Positions 33,688 to 41,790 of a stretch of 64,000 nucleotides of DNA are shown here, piece by piece. The position numbers and the translations under genes were made by a program. Each line of letters begins with the position of its first letter. The first letter of the stretch is position 1. The stretch comes from Candidatus Aegiribacteria sp. MLS_C (lineage in GTDB: Bacteria > Fermentibacterota > Fermentibacteria > Fermentibacterales > JCC-6), in the NCBI GenBank assembly GCA_002030045.1, contig LQBI01000001.1, positions 124,001-188,000 on the forward strand, in the 5' to 3' direction. Under the pieces are notes generated by a model. That model had not been told where the DNA came from and did no database searches. It worked only from the letters and a program-made list of their open reading frames with translations.

Positions 33688-34026
33688 ATGAGGGATCCGG
33701 CCTACTGCGGACTCGAATGCGGTTCCTGTCCCGCCTATCTCGCCACGGTCAGCGGGTACGGTCATTCAAGAAAGAGGATCGCAGAGGAATGGTCCAGGAT
33801 CTACGGCAGGAAGATAAGCCCGGAGGAGATCAGCTGCACCGGCTGCAGGAAGAAGGAGGGGTTGCACTTCTCTCACTGCTACGAATGCTCCATAAGGCTC
33901 TGCGCCGTTTCCCGCGGCGTTGAGACCTGTGCCTCCTGCGGCGAGTACCCATGCCTGGACCTGGAGGAGTTCTTCGAGCTGGCCCCGGAAGCCAGGAATA
34001 ACCTCGAAGCCCTCCGAAGGCACTGA
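33688..34026 (+). CDS. DUF3795 cysteine-rich protein
   Basis: A 112-residue protein with nine cysteines arranged as in DUF3795: YCGLECGSCPAY, CTGCRKK, CYECSIRLC and CASCGEYPC. Probably binds zinc or an iron-sulfur cluster; function unknown. It starts one base after the maf stop and is the last gene of that run. Confidence 0.75.
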   Translation: MRDPAYCGLECGSCPAYLATVSGYGHSRKRIAEEWSRIYGRKISPEEISCTGCRKKEGLHFSHCYECSIRLCAVSRGVETCASCGEYPCLDLEEFFELAPEARNNLEALRRH

Positions 34027-34088
34027 GCTGGTCCCGAAAGGGTCACCGGGAAGAACCTTCTCCTCTTGTCATCGCAGATTACCTCAAG

Positions 34089-34117
34089 TTGACACTTTTT
34101 CTTATATTGCCTATCAA
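34089..34117 (+). promoter_or_regulatory. Near-consensus promoter before tRNA-Ser(GGA)
   Basis: TTGACA at 34089-34094, a 17-base spacer and TATCAA at 34112-34117. It is the best -35/-10 pair in the window and lies about 145 bases before tRNA-Ser(GGA); the same transcript may continue into the TPR gene at 34453. Confidence 0.7.
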
Positions 34118-34259
34118 TAAGCCTGCTGGAAATGCCGGCTTCAACGGCGGAGGAAGTGATTCCGGCCGTTGTGGGTGCTGGCGGAAAGATCGGCATTCGT
34201 GCGATGTCTTCATCTGCATGGAGGATATGCCGCTTTCTGTTCTACCTGGGTTCTCATGC

Positions 34260-34349
34260 GGAGAGATGTCCGAGCTGGCCGAAGGAGCACGGTTGGAAAC
34301 CGTGTAGGGCGTGTATACGTTCTCGAGGGTTCGAATCCCTCTCTCTCCG
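34260..34349 (+). tRNA. tRNA-Ser(GGA)
   Basis: Acceptor GGAGAGA/TCTCTCC with discriminator G, anticodon stem CACGG/CCGTG with loop TTGGAAA (anticodon GGA), a long variable arm and T loop GGTTCGAATCC. CCA is not encoded. Long variable arm and G73 are serine marks. Confidence 0.94.
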
Positions 34350-34452
34350 CCATCCCCTGCACCCGTTGGAGCGGCTTCGGGGTCCGGCAGGCAGCTGATC
34401 ATCGTAGGAGCCAGCGATGCCAGCGATTTCAGTATCAATTCGGGGAGGAAAT

Positions 34453-36399
34453 ATGTCTGATACTTTCACTGGCGAAACCTACAACACGCTGTGCAAGGAT
34501 GCGGAGGATTACCTGTCGAAGGGATCCCCTGAACAGGCTCGCGAACTCCTGCAGAAAGCCGTCTCCCTGATCGGTACCAGACCTGCGGCGAGAAGTCTCC
34601 TGGCGGATACATGCATGACTATGGAACTCTGGTCCGAGGCCCGGGACCAGCTGGAGATCCTGATAACTCTCGACGAGGGCAATACAGGCAATCATTTCAA
34701 ACTGGCCCAGGTACTCGAAGAGCTTGGTGAGTACCAGCTGGCTGCGGACAACTACCGGGTCGTGCTGGACGGAAAGCCCGACCATCACGGAGCCAAGGTG
34801 GCCCTGAAGAGGATCGCCTCCCGGGACCGTGATTCCGGCATGGGCGTCAACCTTGCGGACGTGTTCAGGTCGCATTCAGAAGAGCCCGAAGAGGGTCCTG
34901 CGGAAGATGAACAGGCCGGGGAGGCCGAGGATCAGGGCTTCAGGGAAGGTATGCAGATCTACCCCGATGTGCCCTCGGACGACATCTTCGCGGAATCGGA
35001 GGATGAGGAGGAAGACGACAGCGTCGACGCCCTGCTGAAGAACATCGGTCTTACGGGAGCCTCGGTTTCCGATAACGATGACGAGGACGTATCGAGGCTT
35101 CTGGAGAACATAGGGGTGTCGACTTCAACTACGCTTGCCTCTGCATTCGCTGAAGCCGGGGAAACCGGACAGGAGGATTCTGACGGGGGAGACGAGTCAA
35201 CCGTTGCCGAGAAGAAGAAGGTGGTCAGCCTCGATGACATCTTCGGCACATCTGCCAGGGAAGAGGAACCGGCGGCAGCGGAGGCCGGTGAGGAAGCGGC
35301 TGTACACGTCCCCGCCGAGGAGGAGGAACCGGTGGCAGCGGAGGCCGGGGAGGAAGCGGTTGTACACGTCCCCGCCGAGGAGGAGGAACCAGCGGCAGCG
35401 GAGGCCGGGGAGGAAGCGGTTGTCCAGGCTCATGCCGGTGGAGTGGCGGAAGAGGAAGAGGTAGAGGAAGAGGTAGAGGAAGAGATTGAGGAATCCGCTC
35501 CTGGCTCAGGCGCAGGAAAGACCCTCGAAGACATGTTCAGCGCATCCGCCGGCGAGCAGGAAGAGGAAGAAACCTCTTCCGTTGAAGCCGGGCCTGCGGA
35601 GCCGGAAGAAGTCGCCGCCGCCGAGCCGGAGATCGAGGAGGCAGCCGCTTCTTCCGTCGAAGAGGTGCTTGCGGAGCCGGAAGAGGCCGCCGCCGAGCCG
35701 GGGATCGAGGAGATAGCCGCTTCTTCCGTCGAAGAGGTGCTTGCGGAGCCGGAAGAGGCCGCCGCCGAGCCGGAGATCGAGGAGGTAGCCGCTTCTTCCG
35801 TCGAAGAGGTGCTTGCGGAGCCGGAAGAGGCCGCCGCCGAGCCGGGGATCGAGGAACCATCCGCCGGGGGATTTCTTCTTCTAAGGAACGATGCCGAGTA
35901 TACCATGGATACCTGGTCACCGGAGTCGGGGCTGCTGACGGTGAACATGGCCTCCGGTACCCTGGACATGGAAGCCTCCAGGCTGACGGTGGTGGAAAAG
36001 ACCCTTGAAATGAAGCTTCTCGATGAAGGGACCTTCAGATTATCGGGACAGGGAACGTTCCTCATCAACTGTGGGAGAGAGGCTCCCCTGAGACTGAACC
36101 TCAGGGATGACATGATAATTCGCAGGGATCTGGTGATACTCCATACCGGGGAGATTACGCTCGAACTGCTGGACGTACCTGGCAACGAGGACTTCTACGT
36201 GGTTAAGAACACGGCTCACGAGAGCGTGGTTCTCAGGGCCGATGATCCTGTCAGGGTCATTCTCCTGGGACAGAACAGGAGGGTTTTCCTGGTCAGGACA
36301 TCCGCCATCGCAGCCGCTGACCCGGACATCGTCTTCAGCGGTTCGAAGGAAGGTTACACAGAGGTGTCCGGTTCCGGCAAGCTCTACCTTATCGAGTGA
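34453..36399 (+). CDS. TPR protein with acidic repeats and C-terminal AIM24-like domain
   Basis: From ATG 34453 (GGGGAGG four bases upstream), 648 residues. Residues 1-125 are three TPR-like repeats; 130-470 are very acidic and low-complexity, with two tandem repeat blocks; the last 175 are beta-rich (GTFRLSGQGTFLINC, MIIRRDLVILHTGE), resembling AIM24/TIGR00266 proteins. No signal peptide. A related acidic linker occurs in bacterial gliding or division scaffolds, but I have no basis for a function here. Lies between two tRNA genes. Confidence 0.68.
   Translation: MSDTFTGETYNTLCKDAEDYLSKGSPEQARELLQKAVSLIGTRPAARSLLADTCMTMELWSEARDQLEILITLDEGNTGNHFKLAQVLEELGEYQLAADNYRVVLDGKPDHHGAKVALKRIASRDRDSGMGVNLADVFRSHSEEPEEGPAEDEQAGEAEDQGFREGMQIYPDVPSDDIFAESEDEEEDDSVDALLKNIGLTGASVSDNDDEDVSRLLENIGVSTSTTLASAFAEAGETGQEDSDGGDESTVAEKKKVVSLDDIFGTSAREEEPAAAEAGEEAAVHVPAEEEEPVAAEAGEEAVVHVPAEEEEPAAAEAGEEAVVQAHAGGVAEEEEVEEEVEEEIEESAPGSGAGKTLEDMFSASAGEQEEEETSSVEAGPAEPEEVAAAEPEIEEAAASSVEEVLAEPEEAAAEPGIEEIAASSVEEVLAEPEEAAAEPEIEEVAASSVEEVLAEPEEAAAEPGIEEPSAGGFLLLRNDAEYTMDTWSPESGLLTVNMASGTLDMEASRLTVVEKTLEMKLLDEGTFRLSGQGTFLINCGREAPLRLNLRDDMIIRRDLVILHTGEITLELLDVPGNEDFYVVKNTAHESVVLRADDPVRVILLGQNRRVFLVRTSAIAAADPDIVFSGSKEGYTEVSGSGKLYLIE
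35266..35443 (+). repeat. 60-bp in-frame tandem repeat (3 units)
   Basis: Three near-identical 60-base units encode a 20-residue EEEPAAAEAGEEAVVHVPAE-type motif inside the TPR/AIM24 gene. The third unit diverges at its end. Near identity of neighbours points to recent slippage or unequal crossing-over. Confidence 0.88.
35630..35856 (+). repeat. 72-bp in-frame tandem repeat (3 units plus a degenerate one)
   Basis: Units of 72 bases encode SSVEEVLAEPEEAAAEP plus IEE, changing only at a few positions (PEIEE or PGIEE). A degenerate unit precedes them from about 35575. Together with the 60-bp block they make the acidic linker of the TPR/AIM24 protein. Confidence 0.88.
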
Positions 36400-36499
36400 C
36401 CCGGAGGTTCGAACCCGCCGCCGGTACGAGGCGGCACGTACACCGACTCCTCAATTGATGACGGGTTTTCGGTAATCCGCATGATCCGGGAAAACGGGT

Positions 36500-36575
36500 G
36501 GGGATGTAGCTCAGCTGGCAGAGCGCTGCCTTCGCAAGGCAGAGGTCGGCGGTTCGATCCCGCTCATCTCCACCA
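36500..36575 (+). tRNA. tRNA-Ala(CGC)
   Basis: A standard cloverleaf: acceptor GGGGATG/CATCTCC with one G-U pair, D arm GCTCAGCTGGCAGAGC, anticodon stem CTGCC/GGCAG with loop TTCGCAA (anticodon CGC) and T arm around TTCGATC. CCA is encoded at 36573-36575, unlike the two serine tRNAs here. Confidence 0.94.
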
Positions 36576-36621
36576 TCCCGGTCCTTTCTCGACCTGTTCC
36601 TGAACTGGAAGGCGTCCTCCC

Positions 36622-37395
36622 TTGACAGTCCGTGATCTGACCGAATCCGTCTGGCTCAATCAGCCGGGAAGACTGTCCGCCCGGACGGGGTCCTGCGCTG
36701 ACGGGTTCAGGGGCACGGGTGTGATGGCCGGTGCAGTCGCAGTGGCGGAGGGTCCCCACGGCATGATGGACCTTGTAATGAAGGCCGTTTCCACTGTCAG
36801 GGATACATTCGCCGAGGGCGTCGCCTATGGAGCGGACACACTGCTTGCGGACATCATGGACGAACTGCTGGAGGAACTCCCGGAGGAGATATCTGTGGCT
36901 GCTGCCGCCTTCCTGGGAAGGGGGACCTGGGTGTACACGCGGGGTGGCTGCAGGGCGTTCGTGGCTGGACTGAGATCGGAAGAAGCAACAGGCGAGGTCA
37001 CTCCGGTGGGCGAAGACAGTCTGGAGGAAGTCGAGCTTTCTCATGGACAGTGCCTGCTGCTGGTGAGCCGGGGACTTGTCGGGCTGGCCGGCTCACCCCA
37101 GGCCCTCGCCGGTCTATCGAAGTGCCGCAGACCGCTTGAACAGTGTCTCGTCGGAATAGTTGCCGGGACCAGGATCAGGTTCGACAGGATCGGGGGCAGC
37201 GCTGCTGCGGTCAGGTACTGCAGAAGAGCGCGACGTATTCCAGAGTTCCGTTACTACCGGGCTGTCCTGGCTTTAGCGGCTGCCGCAGCCGCCGGGCTTC
37301 TCACCCTCCCTCTCTGCGGACGTGGGGACGGACCTGCTGGAGGTGATCCCGAAGAAACGTCCGATACGTCGGAAACAGTGATGCCTCTCGATTGA
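36622..37395 (+). CDS. Degenerate PP2C-like protein with C-terminal membrane anchor
   Basis: A 257-residue protein whose N-terminal part follows the PP2C outline but lacks the metal-binding aspartates: NQD is NQP (13-15) and VADGMGG is VAEGPHG (41-47). ISVAAAAFLGRGTWVY and GGCRAFVAG match the central strands. A hydrophobic helix at about 222-240 is followed by an acidic tail, so it is probably a membrane-anchored pseudophosphatase. TTG 36622 is the proposed start (GGAAGG ten bases upstream). Low sequence similarity makes this tentative. Confidence 0.5.
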   Translation: MTVRDLTESVWLNQPGRLSARTGSCADGFRGTGVMAGAVAVAEGPHGMMDLVMKAVSTVRDTFAEGVAYGADTLLADIMDELLEELPEEISVAAAAFLGRGTWVYTRGGCRAFVAGLRSEEATGEVTPVGEDSLEEVELSHGQCLLLVSRGLVGLAGSPQALAGLSKCRRPLEQCLVGIVAGTRIRFDRIGGSAAAVRYCRRARRIPEFRYYRAVLALAAAAAAGLLTLPLCGRGDGPAGGDPEETSDTSETVMPLD

Positions 37396-37417
37396 AGGGC
37401 GTTCCGCCCTCTTTCTT
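37396..37417 (+). terminator. Weak intrinsic terminator
   Basis: AGGGCG (37396-37401) and CGCCCT (37405-37410) form a six-pair stem with a TTC loop, followed by CTTTCTT. It lies directly after the PP2C-like stop codon and before the SRP RNA promoter. Confidence 0.6.
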
Positions 37418-37441
37418 CGATAAGGGGTACACATGTATATT
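37413..37441 (+). promoter_or_regulatory. Candidate promoter of the SRP RNA
   Basis: TATATT at 37436-37441 is a good -10 box placed about seven bases before the expected 5' end of the SRP RNA. The -35 with a 17-base spacer is TTCTTC, a poor match. Confidence 0.5.
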
Positions 37442-37443
37442 CA

Positions 37444-37681
37444 GGCCGCCGGCCATGCTAGGCGGGGAGCTAGCGGTGCCCTTCACCCGCAATCCGCTGC
37501 AGCGGGGCCGAATGATCTGTGCGGCAGAGCGCAGCGGGAATGGACCCGTGCAAGTGGTGACGATGGTCAGGACCTGAGCGGCGTCAGCCCGTGAACCCCG
37601 TCAGGACCGGAAGGTAGCAGCGGTAAGCGGTGTCTGCCGGGCGACTCGGGACAACCTGACCTGAGCCGGCTGCACGATACA
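37444..37681 (+). ncRNA. ffs: Large bacterial SRP RNA (Alu domain plus S domain)
   Basis: The S domain is unmistakable: GTGAACCCCGTCAGGACCGG followed by AAGGTAGCAGCGGTAAG, the Ffh-binding loop. The upstream part holds the Alu domain of the long form: CCATGCTAGGCGGGGAGC, TAGCGGTGCCC, ACCCGCAATCCGCT and GCAGCGGGGCCGAA, as in Bacillus, Thermotoga and Deinococcus-type RNAs. GGTCAGG (37565-37571) pairs with CCTGACC (37655-37661) in the long helix. Ends are estimated to within ten bases. It sits just before dnaX, a frequent neighbour. Confidence 0.9.
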
Positions 37682-37742
37682 TCCCGTGAGGCCTGTCCAG
37701 CAGGTATGCATGGCCGGCGCACCGAAAGGGATGGAGGATCCT

Positions 37743-39236
37743 TTGAGCTATCTTGTATTCGCCAGGAAATGGCGCCCCCAGTCATTCGACGAGGTCCTTT
37801 CGCAGGAGCATGTGACGGTAACTCTGAAGAATGCCATAGATACAGGCAGGATAGGCCATGCCTATCTCATGACCGGGCCCAGGGGAGTAGGCAAGACAAC
37901 CACGGCCAGGATCTTCGCTAAGGCACTCAACTGCGAGAAGGGGCCTTCGTCGGTCCCGTGCCAGGTATGCGATTCATGCAGGAGCATCACCTCAGGGAAC
38001 CACATGGACGTCCGGGAGATCGACGGTGCCAGCAACAGGGGGATCGACCAGATAAGGGAACTGAGGGAGCAGGCCCGCTACGCCGCAGCTACCGGAAGGT
38101 ACAAGATATACATCATCGACGAGGTCCACATGCTGACCAATGAGGCGTTCAACGCCCTGCTCAAGATACTCGAGGAACCTCCCGAATCAGTGATATTCAT
38201 CTTCGCAACGACTCAGCCCAGGAAGGTCCCGGATACCATTCTGAGCAGGTGCCAGAGGTTCGATTTCAGGCGGATCCCGGTTTCGGACATGTCCGAATAC
38301 CTCCGCAGCGAAGCTTCGGGCGAGGGCATAACGCTGGACGACTCGGCCCTGGGCCTCATCTGCAGGGCCAGCGGAGGCAGCATGCGCGACGCTCTTTCCC
38401 TGATGGACCAGCTGGTGAACTTTTCCGGTAACGACATACACGGCGAGGACGTGGCCCGTCTGCTCGGGCTGGTCAGGACAGACATCCTCGCCGACGTTAC
38501 TGCCGGTATCCTCCGGGGCGATGCGTCCGGAGCTGTGGACCGGATATCCGTCTCCCTCTCGGAAGGCTACAGCGTGGACGAACTGATGGACGCGCTCCTC
38601 GCCTTCCTGAGGAACCTGCTGCTCGTGGCCGCCGGGGCCTCGGAGAGCCTCAGGGAAGTGCCGGAATCGGAGCTTGTACTCCTTAGGGAACTTGCAGAGG
38701 GAGTTCCCGACATTGCCGTTCTCAACATTCTCAGAATAATGACCGGTGCATCCATAGAGGTAAGGAGGAGCAATCTTCCGAGGGTCACGCTGGAGACCGC
38801 TGTGATGACCGCTTCCAACCTGACCAGGGCATTCTCCCTCAACACCCTTCCCGGTGTAACCGCCAGGCTCTCGGCCGTAAGAGCTGCGGCAGTTGATCCA
38901 GGGAAGGTTCCCGGCGGTACACCGGGAGTCGAGGGAGCACCTTCCTCCGGGGCTCCGGACCTCGGCCAGGACGATAGCGATGACGAAGGTGAAATGGAAG
39001 AGGGCGAAGTCGATCAGGGCGTCTTCCAGGACTATGGAGATCCTGCCGAAGAACAGGTCCCGGCCGGGTCAGCATACGGGGCTGAGGAGGGTGATTCCGG
39101 GAATGGTGTCAGGGAGCCGGAGGAGGAGGAAGCTGCCGGGCCTTCGGAAGACGAGCCCCCCGAGGATGATGGTCCTGACCGTAAGAAGGAGCAGGAGACC
39201 TCCCAGCAGATACTGGGACTCTTCGACGCCGTCTAG
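37743..39236 (+). CDS. dnaX: DNA polymerase III subunits gamma/tau
   Basis: Clamp-loader ATPase. The start is taken as TTG 37743, five bases after GGAGG, giving the universal MSYLVFARKWRPQ; starts further left would approach the SRP RNA. Walker A GPRGVGKTTTAR is near residue 44, a four-cysteine zinc module follows (CEKGPSSVPCQVCDSC), then IIDEVHML and the SRC sensor motif. The last 120 residues are acidic and disordered rather than a normal tau domain, so 497 residues is short. No slippery frameshift site was noted. Confidence 0.93.
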   Translation: MSYLVFARKWRPQSFDEVLSQEHVTVTLKNAIDTGRIGHAYLMTGPRGVGKTTTARIFAKALNCEKGPSSVPCQVCDSCRSITSGNHMDVREIDGASNRGIDQIRELREQARYAAATGRYKIYIIDEVHMLTNEAFNALLKILEEPPESVIFIFATTQPRKVPDTILSRCQRFDFRRIPVSDMSEYLRSEASGEGITLDDSALGLICRASGGSMRDALSLMDQLVNFSGNDIHGEDVARLLGLVRTDILADVTAGILRGDASGAVDRISVSLSEGYSVDELMDALLAFLRNLLLVAAGASESLREVPESELVLLRELAEGVPDIAVLNILRIMTGASIEVRRSNLPRVTLETAVMTASNLTRAFSLNTLPGVTARLSAVRAAAVDPGKVPGGTPGVEGAPSSGAPDLGQDDSDDEGEMEEGEVDQGVFQDYGDPAEEQVPAGSAYGAEEGDSGNGVREPEEEEAAGPSEDEPPEDDGPDRKKEQETSQQILGLFDAV

Positions 39237-39334
39237 TCCCATCATGAAGGAGCGGCCGGTTCCATGTCCGGCGCAATGGCGGTTACTCACGGGCCGGATC
39301 GGGACCGATTCAGGGAAAGGACACGAGAGGATCC

Positions 39335-39649
39335 ATGAACCAGAAGCAACTGATGAAGATGATGGCCCAGGCGCAGAAGATGCAGGACGGAGTGATGAGG
39401 GTCCAGGATGACCTGGCTGAGGAGCGGGTGGAAGGAACGTCCGCAGATGGACTGGTCAGGGCCGTGGTGACGGGTCAGGGGGAACTGGTGGAGATCTCAC
39501 TGTCGCCGGAGGTGGTGGATCCGGAGGACGTGGAGATCCTGGAGGACCTGATCCTGGTAGCCGTGAGGAACGCAGTTGAGGAAAGCCGTAAACTGTCACG
39601 TCAGCGCATGGAGGGGCTGGGGCTTCCGGGCCTGGGAGGGCTGATGTGA
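39335..39649 (+). CDS. ybaB: YbaB/EbfC nucleoid-associated protein
   Basis: A 104-residue DNA-binding protein of the YbaB family: MAQAQKMQDGVMRVQDDL helix, GLVRAVVTGQGELVEISL core and the C-terminal glycine-rich end GLGLPGLGGLM. Always found between dnaX and recR in many bacteria, as here. ATG 39335 follows GAGAGG. Confidence 0.9.
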   Translation: MNQKQLMKMMAQAQKMQDGVMRVQDDLAEERVEGTSADGLVRAVVTGQGELVEISLSPEVVDPEDVEILEDLILVAVRNAVEESRKLSRQRMEGLGLPGLGGLM

Positions 39650-40233
39650 GTTCGGACCTTTTCGACAGGCTGGTGGAACAGCTGCAGCGCCTTCCCGGAA
39701 TAGGGAGGAAGACGGCAATGAGGCTCGCATTCAGCATCGTTGACGACAGGGACATGGCGCGGGATTTCTCGGAGGTCCTGGAACTCGTGTGGAGGAACCT
39801 GGGGGAGTGCTCCATATGCAGGAACATCACTGAGAAGGAAATCTGTGAAGTCTGCTCCTCGCCGTCGCGGAACGACTCGATCTGCGTCGTACACAATCCC
39901 GCCGACATGAGGGCCATCGAGGATGCTGCACTCTACAGGGGGAAGTACTTCGTTCTCCATGGATTCCTCGCCCCGCTGGACGGAATGGGACCGGAGGAGC
40001 TGGGAATAGATAAGCTGCGAAGCATGATAGAGAGGTTCGGCACTGACGAGGTCATACTGGCCCTTGATTCCACCGCCGACGGAGAGGCCACCTCGTCATA
40101 CCTCGCCCGGACCCTGTCGGACACCGGCGTAGAGGTAACCAGACTGGCAAGGGGACTGCCGCCGGGAGCCTCCGTGGAGTTCGCCGATTCTCTGACCCTC
40201 AGCCAGGCCTTCCAGGGAAGACAGAGAGTCTGA
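39646..40233 (+). CDS. recR: Recombination mediator RecR
   Basis: Acts with RecO/RecF to load RecA on gaps. The helix-hairpin-helix LPGIGRKTAMRLAF, a four-cysteine zinc finger (CSICRNITEKEICEVC) and a TOPRIM domain with PADMRAIED and LDSTADGEAT are in place; length 195. The GTG start overlaps the ybaB stop (GTGA). Confidence 0.94.
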   Translation: MSSDLFDRLVEQLQRLPGIGRKTAMRLAFSIVDDRDMARDFSEVLELVWRNLGECSICRNITEKEICEVCSSPSRNDSICVVHNPADMRAIEDAALYRGKYFVLHGFLAPLDGMGPEELGIDKLRSMIERFGTDEVILALDSTADGEATSSYLARTLSDTGVEVTRLARGLPPGASVEFADSLTLSQAFQGRQRV

Positions 40234-40236
40234 GAG

Positions 40237-40848
40237 TTGCAGCTGAACTGGCCCAACAGGCTCTCCATACTGAGGATACTCCTCAGTCCCCTGTTCATGC
40301 TGCTTCTCATCGACAACAGACAGGGCTCCAGGATCGCAGCCCTGACGGTCTTCTTCATCGCCTCGGTAACCGACCTGTACGACGGATATCTCGCCAGGAG
40401 GTACGGATGGGTCACCAACCTCGGCAAGTTCCTTGACCCTCTGGCGGACAAGCTTCTCATAGCACTGGCCCTGATAGGTCTGAACCAGATCGACCTGGTC
40501 CCGGGCTGGGCCCTTTATCTGATAATCGGACGGGAACTGCTGGTCACCGGGCTCCGGTCCATAGCAGCCTACGCAGGCGTGCTCATCCTTCCGTCAATGA
40601 TGGGGAAGTACAAGACCTCGATCCAGATGCTCTCCATGTGCCTGTACCTGCTCTATTCGGTGCTGCATTACGACAGCACGGGGCGGATAGCCTTCCTCTA
40701 CTACCATGGCATGGAAATCTTCGGCGGCGAGCACATGCTGCTCCTCGCAGCCGACCTGACACTGCTGGCGGCTGTCCTGATGGCAGTGATATCCGGCGTG
40801 GACTACTTCTGGCGCAACAGGTCCATACTCAGAAGGCTGGTGCTGTGA
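40237..40848 (+). CDS. pgsA: CDP-diacylglycerol-glycerol-3-phosphate 3-phosphatidyltransferase
   Basis: Makes phosphatidylglycerol phosphate. The motif is DGYLARRYGWVTNLGK followed by FLDPLADKLL, and the protein has about five membrane helices with the PgsA start LNWPNRLSILRI. It is the second CDP-alcohol transferase here; the next gene, pgpA, removes the phosphate, which confirms the substrate. TTG 40237 is the likely start. Confidence 0.93.
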   Translation: MQLNWPNRLSILRILLSPLFMLLLIDNRQGSRIAALTVFFIASVTDLYDGYLARRYGWVTNLGKFLDPLADKLLIALALIGLNQIDLVPGWALYLIIGRELLVTGLRSIAAYAGVLILPSMMGKYKTSIQMLSMCLYLLYSVLHYDSTGRIAFLYYHGMEIFGGEHMLLLAADLTLLAAVLMAVISGVDYFWRNRSILRRLVL

Positions 40849-41312
40849 GAAGGCTCCTCTCCATTACCGGTCAGGCGGTGGCCACCGTCCTAGGCGCGGG
40901 TTTCTCGCCGGTAGCCCCCGGCACTGCGGGAAGTCTGGTCTCGGCCGCGGTATTCTGGTTCACGGGACCGGGGAGTACTGCGGCGCGTTTTCTTCTGGTC
41001 CCGGTTGTCATCATCGGGTACTGGGGATGCACTGTTGGCCGAAGGGAGTGGGGGACGGACCCTTCGCGGGTGGTTGCGGACGAGTTCGCCGGCTGCTGGC
41101 TGGCGTGTCTCGCGGTCCCGGCCCGGTGGGGCATACCCGGTGTGGCGGCGGCATTCGCTCTATTCAGGCTCTTCGACATACTCAAGCCATGGCCGGTATC
41201 CTTCTTCGACAGACAGGACACTCCCCTGGGAATTCTGATGGACGATCTGGCGGCGGGCTTGCTCGCAGTGCTCATCATCGTTGCGGCGAACGCGGTACAT
41301 GGGCTCCTCTGA
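40845..41312 (+). CDS. pgpA: Phosphatidylglycerophosphatase A
   Basis: Dephosphorylates phosphatidylglycerol phosphate. GTG 40845 overlaps the pgsA stop and gives 155 residues starting RRLLSITGQAVATVLG. The PgpA motifs GFSPVAPGTAGSL, VADEFAG, FRLFDILKPWP and LMDDLAAG are all present, with three to four membrane helices. A longer in-frame stretch to 40638 lies inside pgsA and is not coding. Confidence 0.93.
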   Translation: MRRLLSITGQAVATVLGAGFSPVAPGTAGSLVSAAVFWFTGPGSTAARFLLVPVVIIGYWGCTVGRREWGTDPSRVVADEFAGCWLACLAVPARWGIPGVAAAFALFRLFDILKPWPVSFFDRQDTPLGILMDDLAAGLLAVLIIVAANAVHGLL

Positions 41313-41790
41313 AGGACCATCCGCTCTGGCTGGAAGGCTCCTTGCCGATTCCGGGCTCACCCTGGCCGTGGCCGAGTCCTGTACCGGCGGAATGCTGGGC
41401 ATGACCCTCACTGCGGAGCCGGGAGCATCACAGTGGTTCATCGGTGGTGTAATAGCCTACTCCGACAGTATCAAGACCCTGCTCCTGGGAGTGGACCCGG
41501 GGACGATAGCGGATTCCGGAGCGGTCAGCAGGGAGACAGTGATGCAGATGGCATCGGGGGTCAGGTCCCTGACGGGAGCCGACATTTCCATTGCGGTAAC
41601 CGGTATCGCCGGTCCGGCCGGCGGAACTCCTGACAAGCCTGCAGGTACGGTCTGGATGGCAATCTGCCACGATGCGGGCTGCCGCGCCTGGCGAGGTTTC
41701 TTCTCAGGCGGCAGGGACATGGTCAGAAGAGGCGCCACCGACTCCCTGCTGGAAAACCTCGTGGAATTCCTTTCGAAGGAGCTTTCATGA
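41299..41790 (+). CDS. CinA C-terminal domain / nicotinamide-nucleotide amidase
   Basis: Deamidates nicotinamide mononucleotide to recycle NAD. It shows AVAESCTGGMLG, SQWFIGGVIAYS, GAVSRETVMQMA and VTGIAGPAGGTPDKPAGTVW, the PncC/CinA-C signature. The N-terminal molybdopterin-like half of full CinA is absent, as in E. coli PncC. ATG 41299 is taken as start, overlapping pgpA by 14 bases. Confidence 0.9.
   Translation: MGSSEGPSALAGRLLADSGLTLAVAESCTGGMLGMTLTAEPGASQWFIGGVIAYSDSIKTLLLGVDPGTIADSGAVSRETVMQMASGVRSLTGADISIAVTGIAGPAGGTPDKPAGTVWMAICHDAGCRAWRGFFSGGRDMVRRGATDSLLENLVEFLSKELS

Noticed and set aside
35430-36185. 251-codon leftward frame rich in Ser/Ala opposite the acidic repeats
   Set aside because: Simply the complement of the Glu/Ala repeat DNA.
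34453-36399. In-frame repeats considered as a CRISPR or other DNA-level array
   Set aside because: Repeats are in frame, contiguous without spacers and encode an acidic linker.
36405-36450. tRNA-like GGTTCGAACCC and a GCCGCC/GGCGGC hairpin before tRNA-Ala
   Set aside because: No acceptor or anticodon arm can be built around it; the match is a short palindrome.
40638-40844. N-terminal extension of pgpA
   Set aside because: It lies within pgsA in another frame; the family N-terminus fits GTG 40845.
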